Shown here one piece after another: positions 48,812-61,826 of a DNA stretch of 64,000 bases (position 1 is the stretch's first letter; every line of letters begins with the position of its first letter). Location: assembly GCA_027886175.1 (NCBI GenBank), contig JAJNNQ010000075.1, positions 30,782,501 to 30,846,500 of the forward strand, given 5' to 3'. The translations under genes and the position numbers were made by a program. The stretch is from Phylloscopus collybita (Eukaryota; Chordata; Aves; Passeriformes; Phylloscopidae). The notes beneath the pieces were generated by a model, which was not told where the DNA came from, made no database searches, and saw only the letters and a list, made by a program, of their open reading frames with translations.

Positions 48812-51800
48812 AATGTGCCTTAGACAAAGAAACTTCTTTAAGGTATGGGAGCATTCACAAGAAGCTGCATTTACATGATGAACAGTTGCACAATTCCAAA
48901 GCCAGTGTTGGAGTTGTTACCATGAAAATGTTTTTAACTGGACTGTCAGCTGACTTCTAGCTCCCAGGTGTGATGACCTATGGGCAAAGGACCTCTTCAC
49001 AGTGTCTTTCATGCCTTGCATGTTGCCTTACGTAGGATTGCAAAAAACCTTTCAGTGTTTCTGCCATAGGACTGGATTCAGAAACACAGAAAGTCTCCAC
49101 CTTCACTGTAGGAACTCTGCTTAATGCTGGATATGTTGCATTAGATAGAGTGAGAAAAGCATTTTCTTACCTCTCTGAGGCCTTGGCAGAGCAGTAAGAA
49201 CGATTGTGAAATACCAAGAACAGATGGATACAGATGAGGAGCACACTGTTAAAGCAAGTTTTATAATTGACACTGCTCTTAGTGATGTTATAATCACAAA
49301 CTTATTGGCTCCTCCATCATTTCAGCCTAACTTGGGAACTATTCCTCCGTAATGAGGATTCAGGTGCATGTTTTAGGTTTTGGCAATTCACCAGGTAGCA
49401 ATACGTGCACCTTGAACAGCTCACTGTCAAATCCTGAGTTTGGTATATCATTTGATTGGAATCTATTTACAAAAAAAACCCAATAAAAACCAAACTATAT
49501 TCACATGACAAAATAGCTACAATTCTGCATGCTGCTTTGCATAAGCTTTGGAGAATTTAATCTGATTCTCAAAGCAACTTAAATTCTGGTTTTTATGTCT
49601 ATCCCCATACAGTGCCAACTTCTATCCCTCAATTTAAGGTGCATGTGTAATGCTAAAACTGCATAAAAATTAATAATATTAAGTTTTCTATCTTTTGTTT
49701 TGTCTTAAAATCCTGAGCCTTTATTTTCCTTCAAATGTGTTCCAAATTTAATTTTCTTAGCAATAAGGCAAAGGAAAAATGTTTGATAGTTGTGGAAACT
49801 TCCGCCCAGAGCACAGAAGTTGGTAAGTTATTAGAATTTTAAGACAAAACACTCCTTCTGGCAGGAAAAGCAGTAGTCCTTGGTTAATTTTGCTGAAGTA
49901 CAATGTAGGATATTCTGCTAAATATAAGAATTTTGTAGAATGCTTGTGGTATATATTAAGATTCCCATGCTGTCATGTAAACAAACATTTATTTCTGGCA
50001 TAGGCACTGTACATTAGGAAAATGTGCTTTACGCTGGGAGCCCTCATGTTTCTAACTCCAGCATTAATAAGGAAACAGTAAGATGAGCTGCAAGCAGCAA
50101 GCCCAGCTGAAGCGACTCCTGAAACTGGATGCTTTGTACAGAAGAGAAAGGAACTAGATTTATGAGTCAGATAAAAGGACCTTTTTCCCCTCCATTAACA
50201 TCACTTAATTCAACTCCTTTCCCAATCTGTCAGAACAGGTCTGCACTTTGTATGTACTCAGATCCCTGCTGATAGCAAGAGAAAGAGCATCTGCTTGCTC
50301 AGGAAAAACCTTCGGAACCAAATGCTGAAATATTATTCTCTTCCTCCCCCTACCCCACTCTCTTCTTCCCACACAAACATAGACATTATTTCCTGTCATT
50401 TATCTTTACTGATTCCTGTTTTCACTCTTCTACACCCTCCTACATTCCTTTTACATACATATACACAAATATATATACACACACATATGAATTTATTTGA
50501 ACATATATAAAACCTGCAGTGGATTGGCCCCTCTCCATATAGCTGACAGGACACTTTCAAAAAGTCCCACTTCCTAACAGATATATTTTCTTTTAGTGGT
50601 AATTGGGCTCAAGAGAAAAGAGAGAGCCTAGAATTGAATATATAACAATATAAGTGATATAAATGGGAATTCCTAAGGTGATGGTTGAATGGAAGAGTGT
50701 ATACCAAAATTAAATTTCGATTTATAATAGAGAAACCTCTATGGAGCAAAATACTTACAAAGAACAATATAAAGCCAAAAACATAAAGGTAAAGAAAGAA
50801 ATTAACTTAGTTTTTAACAAGTTATTTAAAACTCTTCAAGGGAAATTCTTAATCTTTTTCTCTTGAGTAAATAATGCAATATGGCAAGGACACCTGGAAG
50901 CTGAAATAGAACTCTAGGTAAGCAGAAAACATATCCTTTACCACGAAAAGTATCCACCCACAGACGGTAGTAGTAACAACCAATAAAATAGAGCTGGGGC
51001 TTATAAAACACATAATTTCAGTCACAATTAATTATAAAAGTTGAAACAGAAGAGTTGCTAGCAAGCTGGTGAGGAGAATTTTCATTCCTTCTCAAACATA
51101 TTTGTCATAAAGAGTTCCAACACACTAATTAAATGCAGTATTTTTGTGGTTATTTTCCACACAGGAGTTCATTTTTCTGTAGTCTTGGAAAGAAGCTCTG
51201 CCTAGGCTTTTTAGTTCAGCAATAAAAAGAATAAACCACGGCACTAGTTATACCTTGTCTTCCACAGCACTCAGTCACTTCGATGTAATTTTATATTTTC
51301 ATGTCAGCTGGCTGTGATAACAACCAAAATGGTGTATCAGAGCATCAATCATCTGCTTCAGCTTCCAGAAAAGAAGGGTACAAGAAACCTGGAGGTTTCT
51401 ATTTTGTGTGAGAGAAGCCCAGTTAAACAGCAGAGGAAGTCAAGGAGCTTAACTCTAGGAGGGCAGACTGGGGAAGAAAACAGAGCTTGTTACTGTAGTG
51501 GTGAGATTTCAACGGTGACAACCAAATCTAAGTGACAGTGCAAGCCCCTCAAAAGATTAATGATAGATTTTTATAAAAATGCAGATAACAAGATATAACA
51601 TTATATCATTATAATATATAAGAATATTAAATAATGATAATGATAATGATAATAATATACAGATATTATATTATCTATAAAAAATATAGATAACACTGGC
51701 TGAATTCCAAAAGCCAGTGTTAGTGAACAGGGCAGAATCTAGCAGCCAGTATTGTCATCTGCAGCAGCTCCATGGCCTCAGTTACAACAAGCAAGGAGGC

Positions 51801-54800
51801 CACACAAAGACAGCACACATATACATCCCTTACATGCATATACACAGCAAGATACACAGAGACAGAAACTGAGCTCTCATACAGAAACAAAGCATTTATG
51901 ACCTCATTCTCCGTGAGATCAAGTCTACTAATTTGTCTGTGTAGTTGGACATAAATCCCTCCATCATCTGGGCTTGGACACAACCTACTCAGTCACTCCC
52001 ATGACTCCTCTCTCTCTGACTCATCTTGATGGGTTTCACACATGTACACTAGGGCTGAGCCACTTCCAGGACACATCTGGGAGGGTCTCAGATAGGATGT
52101 CACTTCCTCTGAGGTCTTAATTTGGGTTCCTTGCCTGCTACATGTCCCTGTTCTCATTTGGGTTTGTGGAGATGGGCCTGTGATGAAATGGTGGCTCGTG
52201 TGCCATCCAGGGCAGGGGATTGTCTGAGCTCACAGAATTATTGTGTGTCTATGCTCCTCTGTGGGCGTGCAGATGAGTTTTTAAGTCAACAATCAAGAAA
52301 TTATTAAATACTATGTTGTTTGGGGAAAGGAAAATTAAACCAAAAAACTGACCACAACCAAAACATGATGCTGGGTTAGGATTCAGTTCCCAGAAACAGG
52401 AAATGTAAAGGAGGGGAACTGAAAAACATGCATTGTAAAATATGAAGTTTGTCAGTCAGTGAAGGCTGTACCTTTGAAACAACTGATTTCTGGAGCCAAA
52501 CCCCAAAATGCAATTAAGCACTGCACTCCTGGGAACATGCTACAGTACTGTAGTCCCAAGGAAATCAGTCCAGTCAGCAGTTACAATAAATGGACAAAGA
52601 GTCTGCTTAAGCAGGTCTGGATTTTTGCAGACTGATCTCTTGTAGGTATATAAATACACGAAGATTATTTTCTATTGAATCTTACTTGAAGAATTCCAGA
52701 CCACCATAAAGATTAATTATGTGCTCTGTCTTAATCAGGGTAGTCTATCCTGTTCAGTGTCTTGCAGACTTCATCATCCCTCTATTCAATTCTTGGTTGT
52801 AGCCTTTAATGTCTAGAGTTCCTATATTGTAAACTTTTACTTTCAGGATTTGTTTTGAGTGCTTTTGGTGAGTGAAAGCTTATTCGTATCTTGATATATG
52901 CACTCTACTATAAGTTTTTGCTTGGGAATTAAAGAATAAAAATGCAGTCCATTATTATTTTAGCAATTGGAAAAAAATGAACTAAATAAGTATTGATTTT
53001 CAGACACATTTGATCGATGCCTATCTGACTATTTCAAAGTCTCATTAGGATGAGACTCAAAGATAGCAAAACATAGAACAAACAAAGATTCTCTTACATT
53101 TATTTTAAATATTGGTATTGCTTCTTTGGTATTCCATTTCTCATTCATATAAAATCTAGATTTTTATTTTATTTAAACTTTGGAATTTTCTTGCCTCTTC
53201 TAGAGCTGGCAGGATGAAGTGATAGAAACCCAGAAAGTTGAGGCAGTTATTATAATCTAAATTTTGTAATAGAATAAAGAACTGCATTAAATTTGCTTTT
53301 TAATTCTAAGTGTTTCCTTAAAATTTTGATGTCAGGAGTACTGTCTGAAGCTGATGCTAAATTCTCTGAATGTCAAGAGATATTTGAGTTTTCTCATCAG
53401 TAAACAAATAATCACAATACACATTTCATTGATTCAGAATGGACAAAAGATTATTTATCCCAAACTGCAGGAGTAGTCATGTGAAGAACTTCCTTTTTCA
53501 ATGCATGGTGCACAGCCATTTAAGAAATGCCTAATCCTGTAGTTTGTCTCTGACAACATCTTGAGACGGATGATCAAGAGGAGGACACAAAGAGAACCTT
53601 CAGTGCAAAATTATAGAATGATTTGCTTATAGGAGGAATGTTTATTACGCCCCATTAGGTCTTGTCTTATGTACTTTACCATAGAGATTTATATTTTATT
53701 TGATCAGACAGGGATTATCTGGAAGGACTGAGAAAGGGAGAGAGGTTGTGACCTCCTTGTGTTCGACTAACACTACAAAGCACAGACTTTGTTTCCATAT
53801 ACATGCAAAAGGTCATGACGGATGGCATATTTCAGTAAAACGAAGGAATAAGTTGGTTCTGCAACTGAAAAGTTTAGTGTAAAAATTGTGGTGCTTCACA
53901 GTAATAATTTTGTTTGAAGAATTTCCTGCTGCAATAAATTGTGCTTACAGTGCATGCAGTATCATAACACAGATGTATGCCTTCATTAAATACTACATGC
54001 AATTGCAAACAAGAAATGTGCAACCAGCCCATTGATGTGCCAAAAGAGGTTGTTTTGGTTTTTTTTTCAGAATGATATTTTGTCCCTTTCTGATAGTCCT
54101 TATTTTAAAGACATCCAATGGAAACCAAAATTTCTCTAAAAGGAAGACCTTTCACTGAAGAAATACAACGTCAGTTTGGCTGCAAAGAACATGATCCTCT
54201 GAAAGAAATTGTAGTGGCATTTCATTGCTAAAAAGTATGCTTTCATAACATGTAAATGCTGCTCAAGCTGCTTGAAAAATTCAGCCAAATCAAGAAAAAC
54301 AAAACAAAACAAATGTTTCAGAGATTAAAGAGAGTTTATATCAAGATCCTTTGCTGTTTAAAGTCATCTATCTTAAAAAATTATAAAAGTGGTTCTTCTG
54401 TTATTATAGCTCTCAGGTGAACAATACAAGGAGAAAAATAAACAAGATTATCAGTATTCTTAAATTATAAAATGCTTATTTTGAATTCTTCAGGTTTCCT
54501 ACCTAAAGCGCCTTTAATTTGAGAAGACAGATGCTGTGTGAAGGAACAAGTCACAGACTTTAGTCAAGAATGTAGAATTCTTTGTTTTCATTATGTTTTT
54601 GTAAGAATTTGAAGAATCCTTATGTCTGTGAGGGGTTTTTTTTGCTTTTATTTTATAAGAAAATGACATTTTCTTATCAAATAAGAAGGTTTAGTAAAGA
54701 AAAGAAATTTTAAAAGATAAGACGCCAGGCTTCAATTTGCTTAAATATCACTTTTGTTGTGTACAGAAATAACCCATTTTTTCCCAGGTACTGGAAAACT

Positions 54801-56311
54801 CATGGGTTTTTGAACAGACTTTATTTACCCAGTGTGTCAAACATTTTTATTCTGGATTAATGACCAAGAGTTGTTACAATTTGACAGGTGTTAAAACAAT
54901 GACATTAATAAGCTTGTTTCATACCAGTATTGTATTCCCATCATGAAGGTGGCACAAATCTGAATTTTCAGGATTCAGTTCAAAAAAGTGTTTGGACTGA
55001 ATCAGCTCCTTAATACCCCAATAAATATCTTCTTTTTATTTGATCTTTTCCTTAATATAAAGCCAAATGTCTAGCAGCCTAACAGTGCTAAACTCTCTAT
55101 GTCTTTCTGTGTAGTCAATGCACATGTTTTGGTCTAAAGAATCCAATCTCATAAAAATTTGAGAAGCAAATGAGAGATGAATGAAATATTACTTCACTTG
55201 AACTGCTTTCCAGCTGATGTCTAATGTCTGTTAAGGGATTGTTGTTTTTTTTCTTTAAAGTTTCCATTAACAGATGTGTTTCTGAGCATGGCCTAAATAA
55301 TTTTATCCCTTGACAGGGCTGAGCAGCTACATTAAGTATTCCACTGAGATATAGTAATTAAAGGCTTAATTAATTTGCTTACTAGTGTCATGTGAGATGT
55401 TGCAGAATGCCATGGTTTCTAGTTAGTGCTTCAGAATAGCATAGATACCCTGCAAATGGTGTACCCTATCTGGCAGACTTACAAAGTTATCTTGGAAAAC
55501 TTGGAGCTTCTGAGGAATCAGAAAGCACCTCTTGTGCAGATGGTTGTCATGCCCTGGGAAGTAAGTTCACCCTTAACACACTTGCAGTTTTTTATCTCTA
55601 TGTCTACATGGTCTGTAAAGACCTCACTGAATCAAACTGTAGCCTTCCATTATAATCAGATGTCAACCTGACTTTAGTGCAAACCAGGATCCATAACATG
55701 GGAGTCTGATATGCCAAACATTTGCCAGGGCATAAGCACAGGCCTATCAAATATGACTCAGGATATATGGGACACTTATGTCCATCCAGTTTGCCAGCAG
55801 GCAACAATGTGGGGTTGCCAAGGTGGGAGTAAAATTTCTTTATATGTGAATGTGTTTTAACTTGTGAGCAGTTTAAATGGAAACAAAATACTCACTATGC
55901 CATAAAGGAAAACAAAGAATCTTCAGTGCAATTTCAAATAAGGCAAAGTCTTAGCTAAGGAAAACTTTAATGCTCAAACTTTTTAGAATTTCTTTCAACT
56001 TCTTTAGAAGAAGTTCTTATCAAGCATTTTCTGAAATCCTTCTGTACTTTTGTTCTTACACCAAAGCCATTTGAAAATAATTCAGTGGAGTTTGAGAATG
56101 GATACTGCAGCACATTACCCAGATGCTAGGGAGCCACACTGTGCAAAGATATTCTCATTCACTGGCTGAAGTACAATTTAGTTATCCATGTGATAAAAAT
56201 AGTTGCATATGCAAAATTATATAACACTAATGAAAAAATAAGTTATGCAATATTTATCTGATCACCTGTGTCATCACAGGTTTTGATTACTAGTCATCAC
56301 TTCCAAGAGTC
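48812..56311. other. Long unique AT-rich non-coding stretch
   Basis: About 7.5 kb without a recognisable gene or large transposon. It holds CA/TA-rich low-complexity sequence at about 50450-50490, an (ATAATG)n run at about 51631-51657, and two neighbouring hairpins at 51671-51722. Near 55347-55372 AT-rich homeodomain cores (TAATTAAAGGCTTAATTAAT) occur in non-repetitive context. Confidence 0.5.
51671..51722. repeat. Two abutting hairpins
   Basis: The first has arms TTATCTATA (51671-51679) and TATAGATAA (51685-51693) around AAAAA. The second has arms TAACACTGGCT (51691-51701) and AGCCAGTGTTA (51712-51722) around a 10-base loop. They overlap by three bases, so both cannot fully form at once. 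A degenerate (ATAATG)n tract lies just upstream. Confidence 0.9.
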
Positions 56312-57062
56312 TTAGAATCCTAAAATCATTGAGCCATTAATGTTGGGAAAGACAAAAACAACAAAATAAGTGGACCCACTTTGCATTATTGAACCTCTTA
56401 CCTTGGCCTTAGTCTCTCAATCCAGCCTGTCCAGATACCTCTGCAGAGCCTTCCTGCCTTCCAGGAGATCAACACTCCTGTCCAACTTTGAGTCATCTGC
56501 AAAGATTACTAAGGGCACACTCATTTCTTTGGTCCAGATCATTGAGAAAGATACTAAGCAGGACTGGCTTAATAATTAACCACCACTCCCTGGACTGAGC
56601 CATCCAGTCAGTCCTGAACCCAGTGCACCTGTCCAAGCTGTGGGCTGCCAGTTTTGGAGAATGCTGTGGGAGACAGTATCAAAGGCTTTGCTGAAGTTCA
56701 GCTAGACAGCATCCACAGCCTTTCCCTCATCCACTAGGCAGGTCTCATGGTCATAAAAGGAGATAAGGTTGGTAAGGCAGGAACTGCCTATGCTAAACCC
56801 ACTCTGGCTAGGCCTGATTCTGTGGTTTTACTGTTTGTGATGTGTGATTACATTCAAGATAATCTGTCACATAACCTGCCCAGTATCAAGATCAGGCTGA
56901 GAGGTCTACAATTCCCTGGGTCATCCTTTTGACCCTGGTGTCACACTGGCCAACCTCCAGCCATCTGTGATCTCCATGGTTAATCAGGGCTGGTGACAAA
57001 TGATGGAGAGATGAGTTCTTCTGCCAGCTCCCTCAGTATGTTTTGGGACATACATCAATTGG
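56312..57062 (-). mobile_element. CR1 LINE fragment, internally deleted
   Basis: A diverged CR1 3' end (TTAGAATCCTAAAATCATTG, then ATGTTGGGAAAGAC) leads at once into more internal blocks: AATCCAGCCTGTCCAGATAC, CCTCTGCAGAGCCTTCCTGC, TCATCTGCAAAGATTACTAA, GGCTTTGCTGAAGTTCAGC, and TCAGGCTGAGAGGTCTACAA. The last three lie in the reverse-transcriptase region on the minus strand. Sequence between tail and body is missing, so the copy carries an internal deletion. It is heavily diverged and has no intact frame. Confidence 0.92.
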
Positions 57063-60000
57063 AATTGGTGAAATTAATTTGGGAAGTCTAAAGTTTTTTA
57101 AAGGTTAGGTGAATCCAATGAATGTTCTGTGTATGCGAGTCTGCATCTTGCCCTTTCTAGCAGAGAGTGCTGAGTTTGCAATACTTTGTAAACCAGGAAA
57201 TAAAAACACCTGGTTACAATTTAGCACCATTTTCTTTGGCTGGACTAAAGGGCTAGTCTTGTGATCTTTTATTGCTCTTGAATTCCCTCATTAACTCTTT
57301 CAAGCATACTTTTTATTGCATTTTTTTAAATCCATGACAATATAAGATGTCTGATACTATCACTGATTTATTAGAGCAGTCTTTATTGTAAAGGACCAGA
57401 CACCTCAGCTTTCCCATGACACTATTTTAACTTGTAGTAATATTCTCAGTAAATTAGGCCCAAGCTGTGCAGTGTTCAGCACTGCATCTTAAGGCTACCA
57501 AGAGTTCACCTACAATGAGGCTGTATACTTTGCTCCTGCATGCATTGCTGGGCTTGCAAATTCTTGATTGAAGAGGAAAATCTCCTCTACTATTGCTGTC
57601 CTGCTTAGCTGACCAGAAAGTCTAGTCATTGCAGTATCACTTACCGACATACTATTTCAAACTTAACCTTCCAAACCTAACACCTGCAGTATTCTCATAA
57701 AAATGAATGGATATTCACTTCATTTAATTCCCACAGTGCAATATTATAGCTCTGATTCAGAGTAATGCTATGAGAGCTCTGCACTCTGTGGGCAGTTTAT
57801 TTGAATGGAGCTTGGGCCATCTTGGAAGCTCTGATATTGTTAAAATTTTACATTAGAACATAGGCAGGGTGTGGTCCTCTTTATTATATAAAGTATGAAG
57901 GTAGACCAATGCAATTTTTTTCTCACTTAGATTTTAATTGCTTTATATAAATAAAGTCTCTATGCTTACATTCTTAGTGTGATAACTCCATTTCCTAAAG
58001 CAGTCAGGTACAAGGCTGGTGCTGTGTGTGGTGGCAGAAAAGGGTGGAGATTTTTAGATTAGCAAAAAATAGATATGTTCTTATGCTTACAACAGGGTCT
58101 TTAATAGTCAAGAAATATTGATATAATGTGGTCACAAACTGTTGTGGTGAAATTGTTTTATGTCTGTTGCATGTTCATACACACATAGTTAGAAATTAAG
58201 TTGTAGTCTGTCTTTCAAACACACTTATATGCACATTTTTTTACTGATGTGCTTGACTTGATGACATCAGTGTCATATTTTCAGTTCTCTCATGTAATTC
58301 CTGAATAAATTAAGTACCATTTGGTTCAACAATTTCATTTACTGTCTTCTGTTTCCCTTCATGTTTCTGCTTTTTTTAAGTATCAATATCAGAAATGAAA
58401 ACAAATTCATGTGAAACCTTTGGCATGGCTTCATCTGCTGCACTATGCCTTAGACTAATGAATTTTACTCCAGGATTACGTGTAAAGACACAGAGGGAGT
58501 AAACTAATTAAAACAATAGGTTGTTACCATGAATTATTCTACTGATCTAAAAGCTTTCTAAATTACAGAAGGCATGCTTATGTCCCTCTCTTCACTCAGA
58601 TTCTTAAACTGCAATGAACAAATGAAATGCATTCTTTTTTATTATCTTGCTGTCAAATGCAAGCTTTTGACTTCTACACATGTATTTGTACTTGTTCATA
58701 ATTTTTTCTCATGGGTGAGAAAAGAATGTGCTTTCCAATGAAAAAAATGTAGCAACAGTTTATCAACATATACTTACAATTTAAATATTCAGCAAGAGTT
58801 GAAAGCACATTAAGGCCATCTTACACTCTCTGGGGAACTCTTCAATTCCATGTTAGTTTGGTGTATGTCTCCATGAAAGTTTTCACTCCCACTTTTGAGC
58901 CAATCTTATAATTACTTCAGTATCATTTCAAGGCCTGTGAGCTTCTCATTAAAGAGATGGAGAGTTCTCCTATCAGTAATGATCCTCTGAGTGAGTTATC
59001 TGCAACATCATTAATGGAAAAAAATGGCTTTATTTTACAGAAATAATTGGAAACATTGGCCACATGTGATAAAGTTTCATTTCATAATTATTTTGCCACA
59101 TATGATGTATGTCCTTTGTTTCCTAATATGCTTGTGGAAGCATACTTTCCTATATTTTATGGGGGTTGTTTCATAGAGCCCCTAATTTATATTTAACAAA
59201 TGTTTTATTCTGAGCCTAATTCATTTTTGTCAATAGGTCGCCTGTTTGATATTGCTTAACTCCCTCTAATGCTCACTTGATTTTAATGAGTGGAATTTAT
59301 TCTAGATTTATAAAAAGGTTATAAATCACAGCTATAGTTCCCTTGACAGAACTCCAGAAAAATCACCCTTAATTGTAGATGTCAAGTCTGTTCACTGCTT
59401 TTTCTCCATTGTTCTGCCCAAAACACTGTGATCCAAATTGTTGAGTTTTGTTTTCTCCTCTGTCCACTAAGAAAATTAGTTCCTTTGTTTCAAAATGCAG
59501 TCACTGGCACAAGCCTTGCCCTTTCTGGCATAAATGCCTATCAAAAATTAAATCCATGTTAAAATGAGAGTGATTGTCTTTTTCTGTATGTACCTGAAAT
59601 CAGGAATAGAATGCATATATTCTCTTTTATGTTGCTTAACTTTAATTGTTTCATTGCTGAATGGAGGTACAATCATATTTTAACAAAATTAGCACAGAGG
59701 ATGAACAAATAGAGAGATATATTTACCAATATTCAAGAAATTTAACAAGAGGCACAAACCAAGATTTTCTGCTGAACATCAGTAAAAAGGATCCTTCAGT
59801 AAGAAAATAATCCTGTGATCCCAAAAACAAAAAGGCAACACAGCTGAAGGAACAGGGCAATCAGCTTAGTGCTTATGGTTACATGTGGATAGAACATATC
59901 TTTTTAAATAAACCTCTGCTTTGATAGATAATATTTTCTCTGGAAGTCCAAAAGGATTATCCTCCAAAATTCTAAAATCTAGCAAAGGTTAAATATACAC

Positions 60001-60090
60001 ACTAAGTTACTGCTTCCATGATTCTGCTTCCAACAGCAAACACACACAGAACCCACATAAAATACTTAAGCTAGCAGTCAAGTCCCATGG
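57063..60090. other. Unique AT-rich non-coding DNA
   Basis: No gene or transposon recognised. Confidence 0.5.
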
Positions 60091-60760
60091 TTGCTTTCAG
60101 CTGGTGGAGACAAGCATTCACTAGTGCAGGCACACACACAACACTCTCCAGGTTTACAAGCACACACATATTTGCAAGTGTCCTGAGTTCTGGCAGACAA
60201 CCTCTGTCCTCCTGGCACCTCCACCTGGATATCAAGTCCCCCTTACTGGCTCCATGTGTCCCCAAACCCTCTTGCCACTGCAGCTTGATGCTCACAAGCA
60301 AACACACAGTGCCTGCACACTTGTCTCACAGGCACCCAATGCCTACAGGTCCCTCTAAATTCCTGCATGGACCCTCTAGCCATCTGATACCCCAGCTTGG
60401 ACCCACGGCTGCCTGGGATCTGGCTGATCAAGCCTGAAGTTTCCTAGTGGATAACACACACACATGCACACACACACACCTGAACTGGGGAAGATACACT
60501 CAGCTCCCCCTCTGCCCCTTCACAGGTGGCACCAGGTACAGACAGTGTCTATGGTCCTGCTGCTGCCACCAGTGCCAAGCCCCTCACTTCACTCATTCTG
60601 ATCACTCCCAGTAGCTGATTTGGGGGGTTTGTGCCTTTCCCTCCCCACTGGGTAGAGTTTTAAGACCCTACTCATTTCAGTCACTGATATGAGACCCCCC
60701 TCATTCTCACTCCAGCAGCTGACACACAGAGCAAGGGTACCTACACCCCAGGGTGGTAGG
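60091..60760. other. C/A-rich segment with diverged internal repeats
   Basis: The plus strand is unusually rich in C and A, with scattered CACACA and a (CA)n run at 60454-60479. Two similar stretches about 110 bases apart, near 60590 (CATTCTGATCACTCCCAGTAG) minus its last base and near 60700 (CATTCTCACTCCAGCAG), suggest an old minisatellite-like duplication. It may be internal sequence of a decayed retroelement, but I recognise no coding motif. Confidence 0.4.
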
Positions 60761-61010
60761 TATCTATCACATATAGATCTATCTATCACATCTAGATCTC
60801 ATACAGTTTCACAGAATAAATACCTACAGGAGAGAAAATAACACTATGTAGAGATGTAGTTAGGAAAGAATTTAATTAAAACATAGGATAGACTGTGGCT
60901 ATCAGACAAAGACCCCTCCTTTTACATGCAACCAGACCCTTTTTATAACCCTTTCTGTCTCTTCTCCATCTGTGTCTCTCCATCCTTTTGCCCTGCATAT
61001 TTCCTCTTCA
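60761..61010 (-). mobile_element. Possible LTR remnant (weak)
   Basis: On the minus strand a TATA-like GGTTATAAAAAGGGTC (complement near 60945) is followed about 60 bases later by an AATTAAATTC that could be a weak polyadenylation signal, and then by CTACATCTCTACATAGTG and TTTTCTCTCCTGTAGG. This order recalls U3-R-U5, but no ends or duplications are found. TATC-type simple sequence lies at about 60762-60800. Confidence 0.2.
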
Positions 61011-61368
61011 GTTTCCATATTTCTCAACCCCACTCCAACATCCTGGATTCTCACACTTACTTCTATATCAGTAGAAAAATCCTGGTTTGCCTGCAGTTCT
61101 TGATAGTCAATAAATTAGTGACTGGCAAGATTTGATTCTTGACTTTTTCTCCCTTATGTTTTTCAATTTTGTGTCTGTTTTCTCAATGGCTTCCTGCTTT
61201 TCCTATCACATCACTTGATGAGGTCCTTACACTCTGTTTGATAAGGTACCTGATCATATAACCTTAATGAAATAAACATTCTCACATTCCAGCACTCATC
61301 AATTAATTGTGAATAACCAGTTTTGTTCTCGTAATTGCCTCCTTTATCTGTTGACCAGGTGTGAGAGC

Positions 61369-61501
61369 CTCTTCTCTTCTCTTCTCTTCTCTTCTCTTCT
61401 CTTCTCTTCTCTTCTCTTCTCTTCTCTTCTCTTCTCTTCTCTTCTCTTCTCTTCTCTTCTCTTCTCTTCTCTTCTCTTCTCTTCTCTTCTCTTCTCTTCT
61501 C
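61369..61501 (+). repeat. Pure (CTTCT)n microsatellite, about 26 units
   Basis: The pentamer CTTCT runs uninterrupted for about 133 bases. The other strand is all purine (AGAAG). It passes straight into CR1 sequence at its right end: CR1 normally carries CTTCTCTTCTCCAGGCTGAA, so the last two units plus CCAGG are CR1 itself. The repeat therefore appears to have grown out of this CR1 motif. Frames across it reading EEKRR or LLFSS repeats are artefacts. Confidence 0.97.
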
Positions 61502-61826
61502 CAGGCTGAACTGTCCCAACTCTCTCAGCCTTCATAGTAGAGGTGTTTTTGTGCCTTAATGATATTAGCAGCCCTTCACAGAATTCTCTCTAGTATATTT
61601 ACATCTCTCTGGTACTGTGGAACAGTGTCCCAGACCCAACATTACAGGTGTGTCCCCATCAGGGCTGAATAAGGGCGAGAATCACCCCCCTTGACCTGCT
61701 GGTAACACTCCTCCCTGATGCAGCCCACTTGTGTTCAGTGTGGTCCATCAGGACCCTCAGGCTTCCTTTTCCAGAGCTGCTTTACAGCTGAACAGCTCCC
61801 AGTATATCCTGTCCACAGCTTTTTGC
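61493..61826 (-). mobile_element. CR1 LINE fragment fused to the microsatellite
   Basis: From CTCCAGGCTGAACTGTCCCA the plus strand follows reversed CR1: AACTCTCTCAGCCTTCATAG, GTGTCCCAGACCCAACATTA, GAATAAGGGCGAGAATCACC, CTTGACCTGCTGGTAACAC, CTGATGCAGCCCACTTGTG. The part of CR1 that would lie to the left (its 3' tail) is absent or lost beyond the pentamer repeat. The element is on the minus strand, truncated at both ends and non-coding. Confidence 0.9.

Noticed and set aside
61211..61519. Open frames of EEKRR and LLFSS repeats
   Set aside because: They are translations of the CTTCT repeat on the two strands.
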